A stretch of 64,000 nucleotides of DNA from Mycobacterium sp. E183 (lineage in GTDB: Bacteria; Actinomycetota; Actinomycetes; Mycobacteriales; Mycobacteriaceae), in assembly GCF_001667735.1 (NCBI RefSeq), contig NZ_LZJN01000191.1, positions 1-64,000 of the forward strand, written 5' to 3'. Positions 15,365 through 23,462 of the stretch are shown piece by piece. The notes beneath the pieces are model-generated. The model had not been told where the DNA came from. It saw nothing but the letters and a program-made list of their open reading frames with translations, and did no database searches. The stretch's first letter is position 1. The number at the start of each line of letters is the position of its first letter. Position numbers and translations under genes: made by a program.

Positions 15365-16642
15365 ATGACCGTGATGACCGGAACGTCGGGCAGCGAAAAG
15401 CCCGGCCGCCCCTACGACCCCATCGACCTGTCCTCCCGCGCGTTCTGGTCGACGACGGCGGCCGACCGCGAACGATCGTTCGCGGTGCTGCGGGCCGAGC
15501 GGCCGGTGAGCTGGCATCCGCCGGTCGAGGACGCGCTGATGCCCGATCCCGCGGATCCGGGCTACTGGGCGGTCACCCGGCGGGCCGACATCGCCACGGT
15601 CAGCCGCAACAACGAGGTGTTCCTTTCGGGCCAGGGCGTCATGTTCGAGAACATCCCGGTGGAACTCCTCGAAGCGTCGCAGTCGTTCCTCGCGATGGAC
15701 CCGCCGCGGCACACGAAGCTGCGCAAGCTGGTCAGCGCCGCGTTCACCCCACGCCAGATCCGGCGCATCGAGGACTCGATCAGGGCGAACGCCAGGGCGA
15801 TCGTCGAGGAGCTGCGCGCGGCCGGCAGCGGGGCGGACTTCGTCGAGCACTGCGCCAAGCAACTGCCGATCCGCACCTTGTCGGACATGGTGGGGATTCC
15901 GGAATCGGAGCGAGAGCGGGTGGCGCACGCCGCGGACGCGCTGGTGTCCTGGGCCGACCCGATCTACCTCGACGGTCGCCACCCCCTGGAGGTTCTGCTC
16001 GAAAATCAGGGGTACCTGCACCAGGTCGCCGGCGCGCTGGCGGCCGAGCGCCGCAATCATCCCGGCGACGATCTGTTCAGCGGCCTGGTGAACGCCGAAG
16101 TCGACGGCGACCGGCTGACCGACGCGGAGGTGGCGGCCTTCTTCGTGCTGCTTTCCGTGGCCGCCAACGACACCACCCGTCAGACCACCAGCCACGCGAT
16201 GAAGGCGCTGACCGACTTCGGAGATCAAAGAGCCTGGTTGCTGGAGGATTTCGACAACCGGATAGGAACGGCCGTCGAGGAATTCGTGCGCTGGGCCAGT
16301 CCCGTGATGACCTTCCGGCGCACGGCGGCAACGGATTTCGAGCTGTGCGACCAGACGATCCGGGCGGGGGAGAAGGTGGTGATGTTCTATCCGTCCGGCA
16401 ATTGGGACACCGAGGTGTTCGGCCATCCGGAGCGCTTGGATCTGAGCCGCAGTCCCAACCCGCACGTCGGGTTCGGCGGGGGCGGGCTGCACTTCTGCCT
16501 CGGTGCCCATGTGGCCCGGGCACAGCTGCGGGCCATCTTCGCGGAGCTGCTGCGCCAGCTGCCGGATATCCAGGCGGGCGATCCCGCCTACGTGGCGGGC
16601 AATTTCGTCCACGCCATCCGCAGCATGCGGTGCACGTTCTAA
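15365..16642 (+). CDS. Cytochrome P450
   Basis: This 425-residue soluble bacterial P450 is a haem monooxygenase needing ferredoxin and reductase partners, which are not encoded nearby. The haem-binding loop is HVGFGGGGLHFCLG with the thiolate ligand C378. The I-helix oxygen-activation motif is VAANDTTR and the K-helix ExxR lies in EEFVRWA. The motif style (FGGGG.HFCLG) and length recall the mycobacterial CYP124/125/142 type, which oxidise sterols and branched lipids, but the family cannot be fixed by eye. ATG 15365 has GGAGGATCGCC upstream. The 3' end overlaps the convergent sirtuin gene by 4 nt. Confidence 0.93.
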   Translation: MTVMTGTSGSEKPGRPYDPIDLSSRAFWSTTAADRERSFAVLRAERPVSWHPPVEDALMPDPADPGYWAVTRRADIATVSRNNEVFLSGQGVMFENIPVELLEASQSFLAMDPPRHTKLRKLVSAAFTPRQIRRIEDSIRANARAIVEELRAAGSGADFVEHCAKQLPIRTLSDMVGIPESERERVAHAADALVSWADPIYLDGRHPLEVLLENQGYLHQVAGALAAERRNHPGDDLFSGLVNAEVDGDRLTDAEVAAFFVLLSVAANDTTRQTTSHAMKALTDFGDQRAWLLEDFDNRIGTAVEEFVRWASPVMTFRRTAATDFELCDQTIRAGEKVVMFYPSGNWDTEVFGHPERLDLSRSPNPHVGFGGGGLHFCLGAHVARAQLRAIFAELLRQLPDIQAGDPAYVAGNFVHAIRSMRCTF

Positions 16643-17532
16643 AGCATTGCGATCGGCGACAATTCGTCGACGAGCAACGTCAGCAGCTCGGAGCAGCCGC
16701 CGTCGACCTTGACGGTGGCCAGGTCGTCCCCGCGGGTAGGACCGCGGTTGACGATGGCGATCGGCGTGCCGAGCGCTGCCGCATGACGCACGAACCGGTA
16801 GCCCGAGAACACTGTTAGCGAGGAGCCGGCGACCAGCAGCGCGTCGGCTTCTTCCACCAGTGAATAGGCTTGGTCGACAACCGCTTTGGCCACGCTCTCA
16901 CCGAAGTAGACGATGTCTGGTTTGAGCATGCCGCCGCAGCTCGGGCAGTCGAGGTAGTGGAACGACGTGGTGTCGGCGACGACGGCGTCGGCGTCGGGGG
17001 CTACGGCCAGACCGCCGCCCGCTCCGGCGCGTTCGACGAATCCCGGGTTGAGCGATTCGAGCTGATCGGCCAGCGCGGCGCGGCTCATGGTGTAGCCGCA
17101 GCCCAGGCAGACCACCCGCGCGTAGGTGCCGTGCAGGTTGACGACGTTGGTGCTGCCGGCCTTGGTGTGCAGCAGGTCGACGTTCTGGGTGATCACCCCG
17201 GTCACCACCGAAGCGCGCTCGAGGGCGGCCAACGCCCGGTGCCCGGCGTTGGGCAGCGTGTCGTCCATGTGTCGCCAGCCGACGTGGTTGCGCGCCCAGT
17301 AACGCTGCCGGAACGCCGGATCCGAGGTGAACTGGCGGATCGTCATGGGATTGCTGGGCGGCGAATCGGGTCCGCGGTAGTCGGGGATGCCGGAGTCGGT
17401 GGACAGGCCGGCGCCGGTCAGCACCGCGATCCGGCGACCGGTCAGCAACGCGACCAGCTCCGGCGATTCGGCGCGGCGGGTGGTCACCTGTTCGAGGGTA
17501 CGGGGCGTCGAGCTCCGGACGTCTGCCTTCAC
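16639..17532 (-). CDS. NAD-dependent protein deacylase, SIRT4-like (class II) sirtuin
   Basis: This 297-residue sirtuin uses NAD to remove acyl groups from lysine. NAD-binding motifs are GAGLSTDSGIPDYRG (40-54) and TQNVD (115-119). The catalytic base is H134 in NLHG, and the zinc cysteines are C142/C145 and C196/C199. Several stretches (QRYWARNHVGW, LHTKAGS, GGMLKPDIVYFGESV, GYRFV, NRGPTRGDDLA) closely resemble human SIRT4 rather than the shorter CobB type. GTG 17532 is taken; a GTG 16 codons in is possible. It lies two genes from nadE, which makes NAD. It is distinct from the CobB-like sirtuin Rv1151c known in M. tuberculosis. Confidence 0.92.
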   Translation of the reverse strand: MKADVRSSTPRTLEQVTTRRAESPELVALLTGRRIAVLTGAGLSTDSGIPDYRGPDSPPSNPMTIRQFTSDPAFRQRYWARNHVGWRHMDDTLPNAGHRALAALERASVVTGVITQNVDLLHTKAGSTNVVNLHGTYARVVCLGCGYTMSRAALADQLESLNPGFVERAGAGGGLAVAPDADAVVADTTSFHYLDCPSCGGMLKPDIVYFGESVAKAVVDQAYSLVEEADALLVAGSSLTVFSGYRFVRHAAALGTPIAIVNRGPTRGDDLATVKVDGGCSELLTLLVDELSPIAML

Positions 17533-17568
17533 AAGCGGTCACCGGGCGCAATGTGGTTGATTGTTGCC

Positions 17569-18438
17569 ATGGCCACAGCCGCCGAGCATGCCGCGGGACA
17601 GCTCGCTTCGGTGCGTGATGACCCGATGGCGCGGCTCGCGCTGCTGCGGACCCTCTACGAGACACCGGCCGGCTGGGACGAGCGGCGTCTGCCCTACCGG
17701 CGCGCGGCGCTGGCGTTCATGCGCTGGGAGTTGCGTCGCGGAGTGCTGAACCCCACTGACGCCGCGGCGCCGGGCAGTCCCTGGTGGCGTGCGATCAACG
17801 ACCGGCTCTTGCGCGATACCGCCGAAGCGCGCGCCCACGTGCTCGGCCTGGGCGGCCCCACCACCTCGTCGAGCGTCGCCGACTCGGTGACGTTCATCCG
17901 CCGGCCGTCGGTGCGAACGTGGTACCGGGCCCACAACGCCATCATCGTCAGGGCCTACCTGGATAACCGTGAGTTGGCCGAGGGCGAGTCGCGCGTCGAA
18001 CGCTTCTTCATCAACCTGGTGCTGGTGCGGGTCCTCTTCGCGCACGCGTTGGTGGCCGCGCCGCGGTTGGCGCTGGGCTGGCTGTCACCGCTCGCACCCT
18101 TGTTGGGCGACCCGCGCCTGGCAGTCACCGGCATCTTCTTGCAGCTGTCGAGGGTGCTGCCGGACCGTTACCCGCTGCGGGAGGACCTGGACTGGTACGT
18201 CGGCCGGGAAAACGGATTCGGTCGTGTTCTCGACCTCGGCGTCATCCGGCCACGACTTGACCAGCTGTACTCCTGGTCCGCGAGGGAATTGTCGATACCC
18301 GAGCTCGCGCCGCTGCTCCGCGACGGTGTGCCCGCCTACGCCTGGGACTGCAGCGACATGGGGCCTTGGGGCTCGTCTCCGGGGCTGACGACGCGCGCGA
18401 CCCGCAGGGTGCTTCCGCCACCGAAATTCGTTGCCTGA
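17569..18438 (+). CDS. Conserved hypothetical protein, no family recognised
   Basis: This 289-residue, Arg- and Leu-rich, mostly alpha-helical protein is soluble, with one fairly hydrophobic stretch around residues 145-180 (FFINLVLVRVLFAHALVAAP). Notable patches are RRAALAFMRWELRRGVLNP, GSPWWRAINDRLLRD and DLDWYVGRENGFGRVLDLG. There is no signal peptide. ATG 17569 is chosen; ATG 17551 in the same frame would add six residues. It lies divergent from the sirtuin gene and convergent with the isochorismatase-like gene inside the accessory block. I cannot assign a function. Confidence 0.75.
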   Translation: MATAAEHAAGQLASVRDDPMARLALLRTLYETPAGWDERRLPYRRAALAFMRWELRRGVLNPTDAAAPGSPWWRAINDRLLRDTAEARAHVLGLGGPTTSSSVADSVTFIRRPSVRTWYRAHNAIIVRAYLDNRELAEGESRVERFFINLVLVRVLFAHALVAAPRLALGWLSPLAPLLGDPRLAVTGIFLQLSRVLPDRYPLREDLDWYVGRENGFGRVLDLGVIRPRLDQLYSWSARELSIPELAPLLRDGVPAYAWDCSDMGPWGSSPGLTTRATRRVLPPPKFVA

Positions 18439-18488
18439 TCCCGCCGGGTGGCTCTCCCAGGGCGGGCCTTCGGGTCTGGCGCGCCTGA

Positions 18489-19028
18489 CTAACCGAGGCA
18501 GTCGGCGGCCGTGGTGATCTCGGCCGACATGTTCTTCTCCATCATCTTGCACGCCGCCTCGGCCAGGTCGGTGTCGATGCCGGCCACGGCGTCCGTCGGG
18601 ATGACGACGGGAAAGTGGCGCACGTAGGCGTCGAGTGCGGTGTAGAGGATGCACTGCTCGGTGACCTGCCCGGCGATGACCAGCCGCTTGGTCTCCAGCC
18701 GGTTCAACAGATACGCCAGCGCGGTCGCGTAGAAGGCGCTGTGCCGCACCTTGGTCATCACGCGGCAGTCTCCGGACGGCGCGATCGGCTTCACCAGATC
18801 GGGCCGGGCTCCGTCGAGCGCGGAGCTGACGATGTCGGAGAACTGAGCGGCGAAATCGCCGTAGTTGTCGTTGACGTAGATCAGGTCCACGTCGTCGGAT
18901 TCCCGTGCGCGCCGGACCAAATCGGCCAGCGGGTCGATGATCTTGCCCACATTGGGTATCAATTCTTCAGCGTCGGGATGCTGATAGGTGTTCATCATGT
19001 CGACCACCACGACGGCAGTATCGCTCAT
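18489..19028 (-). CDS. Isochorismatase-like cysteine hydrolase
   Basis: This 179-residue enzyme has the superfamily triad: D10 (VVVVDMMN), K93 (MTKVRHSAF) and C126 (VTEQCILYT), the last preceded by the usual cis-peptide region. The superfamily includes nicotinamidases, isochorismatases and carbamoyl hydrolases. The His-rich metal site of nicotinamidase (DxHxxxxxH after the first strand) is not present: the corresponding segment reads YVNDNYGDFAAQF. PncA-type activity is therefore unlikely despite nadE being next door. The substrate is unknown. The start codon is 59 nt from the divergent nadE start. Confidence 0.88.
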   Translation of the reverse strand: MSDTAVVVVDMMNTYQHPDAEELIPNVGKIIDPLADLVRRARESDDVDLIYVNDNYGDFAAQFSDIVSSALDGARPDLVKPIAPSGDCRVMTKVRHSAFYATALAYLLNRLETKRLVIAGQVTEQCILYTALDAYVRHFPVVIPTDAVAGIDTDLAEAACKMMEKNMSAEITTAADCLG

Positions 19029-19087
19029 GATGGAGGGGATACCCGGCGGCCGCGGGTTGACACCGGTCAGGCGACAATGGAAGGGCG

Positions 19088-21130
19088 ATGGACTTTTACA
19101 ACGCTTACAGCCAGGGCTTTGTCCGGGTTGCCGCGTGCACCCATCACACCACGATCGGCGATCCGGCGGCCAACGCCGAGTCGGTCCTGGGGCTGGCGCG
19201 CGAGTGCCACGACGACGGCGTCGCGGTGGCGGTGTTCCCCGAGCTGACGCTGTCCGGGTATTCGATCGAGGACATCGTGATGCAGGACCTCCTGCTCGAC
19301 GACGTGACGGCCGCGATCGAGAGCCTCGTCGCGTCCTCGACCGATCTGCTGCCGATCCTCGTCGTCGGCGCCCCGCTGCGGTATCGCCATCGCATCTACA
19401 ACACCGCGGTGGTGATTCACCGTGGCGCCGTGTTGGGGGTGGTGCCCAAGTCGTACCTGCCCACTTATCGGGAGTTCTACGAACGACGCCAGATCGCGCC
19501 GGGAGATGACGAGCGCGGCACCATCCGGATTTGCGACGCCGACGTCCCGTTCGGCCCCGACCTGCTGTTCGCCGCCTCCGACATCCCCGGCTTCGTCCTG
19601 CATGTCGAAATCTGTGAGGACATGTTCGTGCCGATCCCGCCCAGTGCGGAGGCGGCGTTGGCCGGCGCGACGGTGCTGGCGAACCTGTCCGGCAGTCCCA
19701 TCACGATTGGCCGCGCCGAAGACCGCTGCCTGCTGGCCCGCTCGGCGTCGGCGCGCTGCCTGGCCGCCTACGTCTACGCCGCCGCGGGCGAGGGCGAGTC
19801 GACCACCGACCTGGCCTGGGACGGTCAGACCATGGTCTGGGAGAACGGCGAACTGCTGGCCTCGTCCGAGCGCTTCCCGAAAGGGGAGCGACGCAGCGTC
19901 GCGGATGTGGATCTCGACCTGCTGCGCTCAGAACGCCTGCGAATGGGGACGTTCGACGACAACCGGCGCCACCATCGCGGGGCGGCCGAGTCGTTCCGGC
20001 GCGTCGACTTCCGGCTGGAGCCGCCGGCCGGCGACCTCGGATTGCGCCGCGACGTGGAGCGTTTCCCGTTCGTCCCGGCCAATCGCGAACGCCTGGAACA
20101 GGATTGCTACGAGGCCTACAACATCCAGGTTTCGGGGCTCGAGCAGCGGCTGCGCGCGCTGAACTACCCGAAGATCGTGATCGGGATCTCCGGCGGCCTG
20201 GATTCGACGCACGCGCTGATCGTCGCCGCGCGCGCGATGGACCGGGAGGAACGGCCGCGCAGCGACATTCTCGCGTTCACGCTGCCCGGTTTCGCGACGG
20301 GCGACCGCACCAAACGCAACGCGATCGAGCTGTGCCGCGCGCTCGGTGTCACCTTCGCCGAGATCGACATCACCGAGACCGCGATGGTGATGTTCAAAGA
20401 GATGGACCACCCGTTCGGGCGTGGGGAAAAGGTCTACGACGTCACCTTCGAGAACGTGCAGGCGGGCCTGCGCACCGACTACCTGTTCCGGCTGGCCAAC
20501 CAGCGCGGCGGAATCGTGCTCGGCACCGGCGACCTCTCCGAGATCGGGCTGGGCTGGTCGACCTACGGGGTGGGCGATCAGATGTCGCACTACAACGTCA
20601 ACGGCGGTGTCCCGAAGACGCTGATCCAGCACCTGATCCGCTGGGTGATCTCGTCCGGCCAGTTCGAATCCGACGTCACCGACGTGCTGGAGTCGGTGCT
20701 TGACACCGAGATCTCCCCGGAGCTCGTCCCGAAGGGCGAAGAGGAAGAGCTGCAGAGCAGCGAGGACAAGGTGGGACCGTATGCGCTGCAGGACTTCTCA
20801 CTGTTCCACGTGTTGCGTTACGGGTTCCGGCCGTCGAAGATCGCGTTCCTGGCCTGGCACGCGTGGAGCGACCCCGAGCGGGGCAACTGGCCGCCGGGAT
20901 TCCCCGAGGACAAGCGACCGACCTACTCGCTGAAGGAGATTCGGCATTGGCTCGGGGTCTTCGTGCAGCGCTTCTATTCGTTCAGCCAATTCAAGCGTTC
21001 GGCGCTGCCCAACGGCCCGAAGGTGTCGCACGGCGGCGCGCTGTCGCCCCGCGGTGACTGGCGCGCCCCGTCGGACATGTCCGCGCGCATCTGGCTCGAC
21101 GAGATCGACCGCCAGATTCCCGAGGAATAA
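19088..21130 (+). CDS. nadE: Glutamine-dependent NAD+ synthetase
   Basis: This 680-residue two-domain enzyme makes NAD+ from nicotinic acid adenine dinucleotide, ATP and glutamine. The N-terminal nitrilase-type glutaminase domain carries the triad E52, K121 and C176 at the same positions as in M. tuberculosis NadE. The C-terminal synthetase domain starts near 340, with the PP-loop IGISGGLDSTHAL. An internal tunnel carries ammonia between sites in this family. Length matches (679). ATG 19088 is preceded by GGAAGGGCG. A sirtuin, an NAD consumer, is encoded nearby. The gene ends 10 nt before a hairpin shared with the convergent neighbour. Confidence 0.97.
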   Translation: MDFYNAYSQGFVRVAACTHHTTIGDPAANAESVLGLARECHDDGVAVAVFPELTLSGYSIEDIVMQDLLLDDVTAAIESLVASSTDLLPILVVGAPLRYRHRIYNTAVVIHRGAVLGVVPKSYLPTYREFYERRQIAPGDDERGTIRICDADVPFGPDLLFAASDIPGFVLHVEICEDMFVPIPPSAEAALAGATVLANLSGSPITIGRAEDRCLLARSASARCLAAYVYAAAGEGESTTDLAWDGQTMVWENGELLASSERFPKGERRSVADVDLDLLRSERLRMGTFDDNRRHHRGAAESFRRVDFRLEPPAGDLGLRRDVERFPFVPANRERLEQDCYEAYNIQVSGLEQRLRALNYPKIVIGISGGLDSTHALIVAARAMDREERPRSDILAFTLPGFATGDRTKRNAIELCRALGVTFAEIDITETAMVMFKEMDHPFGRGEKVYDVTFENVQAGLRTDYLFRLANQRGGIVLGTGDLSEIGLGWSTYGVGDQMSHYNVNGGVPKTLIQHLIRWVISSGQFESDVTDVLESVLDTEISPELVPKGEEEELQSSEDKVGPYALQDFSLFHVLRYGFRPSKIAFLAWHAWSDPERGNWPPGFPEDKRPTYSLKEIRHWLGVFVQRFYSFSQFKRSALPNGPKVSHGGALSPRGDWRAPSDMSARIWLDEIDRQIPEE

Positions 21131-21139
21131 CGTGCTGCG

Positions 21140-21166
21140 GGCCCGCCCGGGATCGCCGGACGGGCC
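21140..21166 (+). terminator. Hairpin between convergent nadE and 21181 gene
   Basis: GGCCCGCCCGG (21140-21150), loop GATCG, then CCGGACGGGCC (21156-21166) form an 11-bp stem with a single mismatch. It lies between two converging genes and could act in both directions. Confidence 0.6.
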
Positions 21167-21180
21167 ACGAACGGCCCGGC

Positions 21181-21588
21181 TCACGCCCTCGCGCGGCGCC
21201 AGCCCTGGTATTGCAGCTCCGCGAACACCAGCGTGTAGGCCCCGGCCGCCAGGTTCAACGCGACGCCGGCCGAGGTCAGCGGGAAGACGTCCGTGAGCAC
21301 CAGCACCACGGCGGCCACGGTGTAGAGCAGGTTGCCGATGATGACGGCCATGCCGGCGCGGCGCACCGACGGCAGGTTGGCGAGCCCGAACACCAGCACG
21401 CCGTAGCCGAGCAAGAAGGCGCCCATCCCGTACTCGAACGCTTTCGTGGTACCCGAGAGCTCGGCGAGCCGGCCGGCCAGCGGGATGCCGGCCAGGCCGA
21501 CCAGCCCGCTGATGGCGGCGTCGGCGCGCATGGCCAGGCGCAGCAGGCCGTCCCGGGTGCCCGTGCGATCAATCGTGGTAGCGGACAT
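21181..21588 (-). CDS. Four-helix integral membrane protein, Rv2437-like by position
   Basis: This 135-residue protein has about four hydrophobic helices (residues about 23-41, 47-66, 74-95 and 99-119) with glycine-rich packing surfaces (AFLLGYGVLVFGLANLP, GVALNLAAGAYTLVF). The N-terminus is short and polar. ATG 21588 is supported by GAAAGGAACATC. The gene lies opposite to nadE, as Rv2437 does in M. tuberculosis. The function is unknown. The longer frame to 21750 lacks a start site and is rejected. Confidence 0.75.
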   Translation of the reverse strand: MSATTIDRTGTRDGLLRLAMRADAAISGLVGLAGIPLAGRLAELSGTTKAFEYGMGAFLLGYGVLVFGLANLPSVRRAGMAVIIGNLLYTVAAVVLVLTDVFPLTSAGVALNLAAGAYTLVFAELQYQGWRRARA

Positions 21589-21688
21589 GATGTTCCTTTC
21601 TCGATGGCTGAAAACGATCGCCACCGACGTTGCCCGCGAACCACTGCCAGATCGACGCCGGACGCTGCCAACTGCTGCCAACCGCAGG

Positions 21689-22567
21689 TCAGGCCAGCGA
21701 TTGCAGCGCCGCGTCGATCGCTTCGGCATCCGGTGCGCAGTCGCCGGCACCGGCTACCAGCGTCGCCAGCGCCCCCGCGGCGCAGGCGCGTCGCAGCGCG
21801 TGCAGCCGTCCGGCGGGCGAGCCCGGATGGGGTGGCCAGCTTCCCGCGAGCACACCGGCGAACACGTCCCCGGCGCCGGTGGTGTCCACCGCGGCCACCG
21901 CCGGAGCGGGCACCACAAAGTCGCCGTCGACACCTGCGTACCGCGCGCCGCGCGCCCCCAGGGTGGTGACCAGGTGATCGGGGCGCCACGGCCATTCGTC
22001 GGCCTCGGCCTCGTTGACGATGACCACGTCTGCCGCGGCGGCAAGGTCGGACAACGAGCCGGGGTCCTGCCCGGACGGTGAGGCGTTGACGATGACGACC
22101 GCGCCGGCCGAACGGGCCAGCTGTGCCGCGGTCGCCGCCGCCTGCGCGGGGATCTCCAACTGCGTCAACAAGACGTCGCAGCCGCTGATGGCGCCGCGCG
22201 CGGCGGCGCGGTCCAGCGTCAGCCGCGCGTTCGCCCCGGGCGCCACCACGATGGTGTTTTCGGCGTCGGCGTCGACAACCACGATCGCCGTGCCGCTCGG
22301 CCCGGGCGCTGCGGCGGTGCCGTCCAGAGCCACCCCGTTGTCCAGCAAGTGGGCGCGTAACCGCGCCGCGGCCGAGTCGTCGCCGAACGCTCCGACGAAT
22401 TGCACCTGCGCACCCGCACGCGCCGCCGCCACCGCCTGATTGCCCCCCTTGCCGCCCGGCGCGGAGGTCAGCGACGACGCCAGCACCGTCTCGCCGGGGC
22501 GGGGGAGGGTGTCGACGCGCAGCGACAGGTCCATGTTCACGCTGCCGACCACGCAGACTCGCGCCAT
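21689..22567 (-). CDS. rbsK: Ribokinase
   Basis: This 292-residue PfkB-family sugar kinase is expected to phosphorylate ribose to ribose 5-phosphate. Both signatures are present: SAPGGKGGNQAVAAARAGA (the GG switch near residue 40) and DTTGAGDVFAG with the catalytic aspartate near residue 238. VCVVGSVNMDL marks the first strand. Length is close to M. tuberculosis RbsK (304). ATG 22567 is chosen; a longer frame to 22687 lacks similarity. No ribose transporter or repressor gene is adjacent, so the physiological sugar is uncertain. Confidence 0.92.
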   Translation of the reverse strand: MARVCVVGSVNMDLSLRVDTLPRPGETVLASSLTSAPGGKGGNQAVAAARAGAQVQFVGAFGDDSAAARLRAHLLDNGVALDGTAAAPGPSGTAIVVVDADAENTIVVAPGANARLTLDRAAARGAISGCDVLLTQLEIPAQAAATAAQLARSAGAVVIVNASPSGQDPGSLSDLAAAADVVIVNEAEADEWPWRPDHLVTTLGARGARYAGVDGDFVVPAPAVAAVDTTGAGDVFAGVLAGSWPPHPGSPAGRLHALRRACAAGALATLVAGAGDCAPDAEAIDAALQSLA

Positions 22568-22631
22568 TACGCCGACGTCAGTCGATTGCAACCGCCAAAC
22601 AGTCTGCGGCGCCGCGATTTTGGCTCTTGCA

Positions 22632-23309
22632 TCAGCATTCGCAGTCCTCGCCGTGCCACGCCTCAAATCCCTCGCGGACCGCAACACCGGCGATGACCAG
22701 GCCGACCGCCGGGTCCAGCCACCAGCCGCCCGGCCACACGGCGATGACGGCCAGCGTCAGCAGCACCGCCGCGGACTGCGCGGCGCACAAATAGTTTTGG
22801 GTGCCCTCCCCGGCGGTGGCCCGCGAGTTCAGGTGCCCGGCGAGCCGCCGCTTGGCCCATCCCAGCAGCGGCATCATGACCAGCGCCACCGCGGTCAAGG
22901 CGATCCCGATCACCGTCGTCCCGGGGCGGGCCCCGGTGAGCAGATTCCGGACCGATTCGAGAGCGATGTAGGGCGCGATGAGCCAGAACGACACGGCCAC
23001 CCCGCGCTGGGCATGGCGCTCCGAGGTCTCCGACAGCGTGCGGTCACCCGTGAACCGCCACACGACGATCACGCTCGCCAAGCCCTCGACGGCACTGCCG
23101 AGCGCCCAGCCGATCAGCGAGATGGACCCGACGGCGAACCCCTGCCACAGCCCGAGCGCGCCCTCCGCGCACATCCAGCACAGGCTCGCCCACGCGAGCC
23201 ATCGCGCCCGGCGCGCGGCGCGTGTCCAAGCGGCGTCGGGCTCGGCGCCCCGGACGGTCGCCACGTCGCTGGGGCCGCAGCCGCAACCGTCCGCGCAGGC
23301 GTCGCTCAT
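22632..23309 (-). CDS. Cation-diffusion-facilitator-like membrane protein with cysteine clusters at both ends
   Basis: This 225-residue protein has five to six transmembrane helices (about 40-60, 65-88, 100-122, 130-150, 170-190 and 192-212). It has the CDF look (LIGWALGSAVEGLASVIVVWRF; WWLDPAVGLVIAGVAV), so divalent-metal export is the likely role. It has a cysteine-rich N-terminus (ACADGCGCGPS) and ends EDCEC, both plausible soft-metal ligands. There is no large cytosolic C-terminal CDF domain. The TATCCT box (23317-23322, minus strand) 7 nt from the ATG suggests a leaderless mRNA. It lies between rbsK and the divergent cyclase operon and is not part of the M. tuberculosis layout I know. 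Confidence 0.8.
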   Translation of the reverse strand: MSDACADGCGCGPSDVATVRGAEPDAAWTRAARRARWLAWASLCWMCAEGALGLWQGFAVGSISLIGWALGSAVEGLASVIVVWRFTGDRTLSETSERHAQRGVAVSFWLIAPYIALESVRNLLTGARPGTTVIGIALTAVALVMMPLLGWAKRRLAGHLNSRATAGEGTQNYLCAAQSAAVLLTLAVIAVWPGGWWLDPAVGLVIAGVAVREGFEAWHGEDCEC

Positions 23310-23409
23310 AGCGCCAAGGATAGGTGCACTCAGTCGGGTTGTTGAAGGCCCGAGCGTTCTTCGCCTTGAACGCTTTGCCGCAATCGCCCATATCTCGAGG
23401 CGCGCGCGC

Positions 23410-23415
23410 TAGTGT
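23410..23415 (+). promoter_or_regulatory. -10 box (TAGTGT) of the cyclase-channel operon
   Basis: TAGTGT ends 5 nt before GTG 23421, which opens a 13-codon ORF. The transcript would start at or beside that GTG. Confidence 0.5.
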
Positions 23416-23420
23416 GCTGC

Positions 23421-23462
23421 GTGAGCGATGCTGCCTGTCCGAGGAAGGGCGAAGTCGAGTGA
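23421..23462 (+). CDS. Possible leaderless 13-aa ORF coupled to the cyclase start
   Basis: GTG 23421 encodes MSDAACPRKGEVE and its TGA (23460-23462) overlaps the cyclase GTG (23459-23461) in a GTGA. It has a -10 box 5 nt upstream and no ribosome-binding site. The overlap is the same type that joins the cyclase to the channel, so three ORFs may be read in relay. It may also be a chance frame. Confidence 0.4.
   Translation: MSDAACPRKGEVE

Noticed and set aside
15296..16612. A 438-codon open frame antisense to the P450 gene
   Set aside because: GC-rich codon bias of the P450 opens the complementary frame; it has no motif and would cover the P450 operator.
18489..19028. Nicotinamidase (PncA-like) next to nadE
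   Set aside because: The Asp/Lys/Cys triad is present but the His-containing metal site of nicotinamidase is not, so only an isochorismatase-like hydrolase is claimed.
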